From: JBBRLG01 sp038231495 | GTDB lineage: Bacteria; Planctomycetota; Planctomycetia; Gemmatales; Gemmataceae | Direction of reading: 5' to 3' | NCBI GenBank assembly: GCA_038231495.1 | Contig: JBBRLG010000346.1 | Coordinates: forward strand, 1-8,133 | Length of the DNA: 8,133 bases | Shown: piece by piece, positions 6,787 through 8,133 of the stretch | Numbering within the stretch: the first letter of the stretch is position 1 | Layout: each line of letters begins with the position of its first letter | Notes under the pieces: generated by a model | The model's database searches: none | Told to the model about the DNA's origin: nothing | The model's input: the letters and a program-made list of their open reading frames with translations, nothing else | Program-made: the position numbers and the translations under genes

Positions 6787-6885
6787 GGGTGCCAATGGGC
6801 ACTTGGTTATTGAACAAACGACATTGTAATTAATTTTGGCTCTTCTGGAATTCGTGTGGGTAGTTTTGCCGCGATGACGGCTAGC

Positions 6886-7143
6886 TCACTCAAGGACCAG
6901 GTCCGCCACACGCGGCTGAGTATGATCGAAGCTCACCCGCACGCAACGCCCCTCCTCCTCGATTCTCGCGACGGAGTCGCCAAAGATCGTCTCGACTGCT
7001 CCATCCAGCGCACCATAGATCGTGGCCGCAAGGTCGGAACGCCGCAGGCTCGTGTAGCGATCGTGGAGCAGCTGGCGGAATCGGTCCGTCGGAATGCTGC
7101 CGCGCTTGCGGCCATGCCGGTCTACGAAGCGCAATTCCTTCAC
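6886..7143 (-). pseudogene. Internal fragment of an FAD-dependent monooxygenase
   Basis: An 85-codon frame read leftwards, ending in TGA at 6886. Its translation matches an internal stretch of flavoprotein monooxygenases of the PHBH/TetX type. VKELRFVDRHGRKRG, IPTDRFRQLL and LRRSDLAATIYGAL correspond to the region where these enzymes bind FAD through an RRxxL-type motif. VETIFGDSVARIEEEGRCVR and the ADLVLE end correspond to the strand that precedes the family GADG motif. The GADG motif and everything after it are missing. The N-terminal GxGxxG nucleotide-binding part is also missing. The GTG at 7143 reads as an internal Val, because an in-frame TAA contributed by the inserted element lies directly before it. 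The missing 5' part may lie beyond the insertion sequence, outside the window. High third-position GC suggests it was once a native gene. Confidence 0.75.
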
Positions 7144-7251
7144 TTAGAGGCTCTCCGGAAAGTTAGCGTTTGTACAGTAAAACGGCCTGGTTTTATAGTG
7201 TACAAACCGCCCAATAATAGTGTACAGGAGCCCTTTCTGGAGAGCCTCTAA
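7144..7251. mobile_element. MITE-like element with 16-bp terminal inverted repeats
   Basis: GAGGCTCTCCGGAAAG (7147-7162) is repeated inverted at 7233-7248 with one mismatch, giving a 102-bp element. It is flanked by TA on both sides (7145-7146 and 7249-7250), a possible target duplication. It has no coding capacity. Inside, GTTTGTACA (7168-7176) and TGTACAAAC (7199-7207) form a 9-bp stem, continued by TAAAAC and GTTTTA. The ends agree at 13 of 16 positions with the adjoining IS end (GAGGCTATTTGGAAAG at 7252), which suggests mobilisation by an IS5-family relative. It interrupts the monooxygenase gene. Confidence 0.7.
7195..7226 (-). repeat. Direct repeats TGTACACTAT, 22-bp period, inside the MITE-like element
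   Basis: On the minus strand TGTACACTAT occurs at 7226-7217 and again at 7204-7195. A third TGTACA lies at 7176-7171. Evenly spaced copies starting with TGTACA resemble the multiple transposase-binding repeats at IS21-family ends, but no IS21 genes are present. The origin is therefore inferred only. Confidence 0.4.
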
Positions 7252-8133
7252 GAGGCTATTTGGAAAGAAAGAGCATCAAATCAGGCGACTTTCTTATCCT
7301 TTTTCGGATATTTGAACGCCGGTTGTCCGTTACTTGCGTTGGGCCGAAGGCGGCGGGCCATTTGTTGGATCGCCGCGATCTTTATCCAACTCTCGCCGGA
7401 GGTGGTGTTGTACTCGTAATCCTTACTCAACCGCCGGCAACGCCCCAGCCACGCGATGGCCCGCTCCACCACCCAGCGGATTTTCACCGGCACGAAGCCG
7501 GGTACGCCTTCGGCCTTCGTGACGACCTCAATGCGGTAGGGAACCTGCTGCGACCGCAGCCATTCTTCCAAGGTGCGGTTGTTGTACTTGTTGTCCGCGA
7601 GGATGACTTCCAACCGCGGATACTGCGCGGCGACCAGTTTCTCCAGAACCCGCGACGCGTATGTGCCGTCGTCCAGGTTCGCGGCCGTGACCGCCACCGC
7701 CAGCAACATCCCCATGGTGTCCACCACGATATGACGCTTCCGACCTTTGATCTTCTTGCCCCCGTCGTACCCGGCTTCGCCGCCCATCTCGGTGGTCTTG
7801 ATCGTCTGACTGTCGATACAACCGGCACTGGGGGTGTCCTCCCGGCCGGCCGCCCGGCGGACGCCGACCCGGAGGGCATCGACGAGGTTCTGCCAGGTGC
7901 CGTCCTTGTGCCAGGCGGTGAAGTAATCCCAGACAGTCCCCTTGGGGGCCAGGTCGTGCGGCAAGTAGTCCCACTGGCAGCCGGTGCGGGCCTGGTAGAA
8001 CAGGGTGTTGACCACCTCCCGCAGGTCCGCCGTTCGGGGACGGCCGCCCGACTTGGCCGGCGGCAACAAAGGTCCGATCAATTCCCATTGGGCGTCGGTC
8101 AAATCGGAACGGTACGGCTTCCGCATGATGGCG
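7252..8133 (-). mobile_element. IS5-family insertion sequence, one end plus transposase (other end outside window)
   Basis: One terminal repeat starts at 7252 with GAGGCTATTTGGAAAG, 29 nt beyond the transposase stop, a compact layout typical of IS5-family elements. Preceding TAA (7249-7251) would fit a TNA-type target. The opposite end must lie to the right of 8133, since only 7 nt remain upstream of the transposase ATG. Subgroup not assigned. Confidence 0.8.
7281..8126 (-). CDS. IS5-family DDE transposase
   Basis: A complete 281-residue frame, ATG at 8126-8124 and TGA at 7283-7281. The N-terminal domain (SDLTDAQWELIGPLLPP, GGRPRTADLREVVNTLFY, TGCQWDYLPHD) is the DNA-binding DUF4096-type region of IS5 transposases. 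The catalytic domain carries Asp105 in CIDSQTIKT, Asp178 in LADNKYNN and Glu221 in RWVVERAIAWLGRCRRL, with the family signature KGRKRHIVVDTMG at 127-139. All three DDE residues are present and no frameshift or stop interrupts it, so the enzyme is probably active. It is encoded as a single ORF rather than two overlapping frames. It catalyses cut-and-paste movement of the element ending at 7252 and may act on the related MITE beside it. The upstream ribosome site lies outside the window. Confidence 0.93.
   Translation of the reverse strand: MRKPYRSDLTDAQWELIGPLLPPAKSGGRPRTADLREVVNTLFYQARTGCQWDYLPHDLAPKGTVWDYFTAWHKDGTWQNLVDALRVGVRRAAGREDTPSAGCIDSQTIKTTEMGGEAGYDGGKKIKGRKRHIVVDTMGMLLAVAVTAANLDDGTYASRVLEKLVAAQYPRLEVILADNKYNNRTLEEWLRSQQVPYRIEVVTKAEGVPGFVPVKIRWVVERAIAWLGRCRRLSKDYEYNTTSGESWIKIAAIQQMARRLRPNASNGQPAFKYPKKDKKVA

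Noticed and set aside
6823..6851. TACAAT on the minus strand as a -10 box for the propeller gene
   Set aside because: The -10 resembles consensus, but at 17-nt spacing the -35 position reads ATTCCA, a poor match. Not enough to call a promoter.
7143..7143. GTG as the start of a real 85-residue protein
   Set aside because: Despite a GGAG about 9 nt upstream, the sequence continues the interior of a monooxygenase domain and the upstream bases belong to the inserted element. A gene fragment is the simpler reading.

Overview
The window looks like chromosomal DNA of a high-GC planctomycete. The family is inferred (Gemmataceae-like) and was not tested. The main evidence is the pair at the left: the C-terminal DUF1588/DUF1585 end of a planctomycete-type cytochrome-like protein, followed by a Tat-exported DUF1552 protein. 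This pair is typical of Planctomycetota and also occurs in Verrucomicrobia and Acidobacteria. Nearly every gene here encodes an exported protein.

Region 2-4163 (+) is a tight four-gene cluster with gaps of 31-36 nt and a Shine-Dalgarno sequence before each complete gene. It holds the truncated DUF1588/DUF1585 gene, the DUF1552 gene, a secreted alpha/beta hydrolase resembling acetyl-esterases, and an exported AGE-family (N-acylglucosamine/cellobiose 2-epimerase-like) sugar epimerase. A 3' UTR of about 190 nt with two strong RNA hairpin modules leads to an excellent intrinsic terminator at 4353-4383. The likely reading is one transcript for exported proteins, at least two of which act on carbohydrates.

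Region 4384-5733 is about 1.35 kb without a convincing gene. It contains seven T-tracts phased at about 10.5 bp (probably curved DNA), a GC-rich hairpin, a short ORF with a good ribosome binding site but non-coding-looking body, and a structure at 5357-5430 that matches the domain V and VI end of a group II intron. No reverse transcriptase ORF is present, so this would be a remnant.

Region 5734-6774 (-) encodes an exported YncE-like beta-propeller protein. An internal AGGAGG sets its start at 6774. The right end is a mobile-element scar. A decayed fragment of an FAD-dependent monooxygenase (6886-7143, -) is cut exactly at a 102-bp MITE-like element with 16-bp terminal inverted repeats. That element abuts head to head the end of an IS5-family insertion sequence (7252 to past the window) carrying an intact 281-residue DDE transposase. 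The MITE and the IS have related ends, so an IS5-family relative may have mobilised the MITE.

I see no tRNA, rRNA, CRISPR array or defence system. The most unusual items are the exported epimerase/esterase pair next to DUF1552, the ORF-less group II intron end, and the nested MITE/IS junction inside the broken monooxygenase gene.
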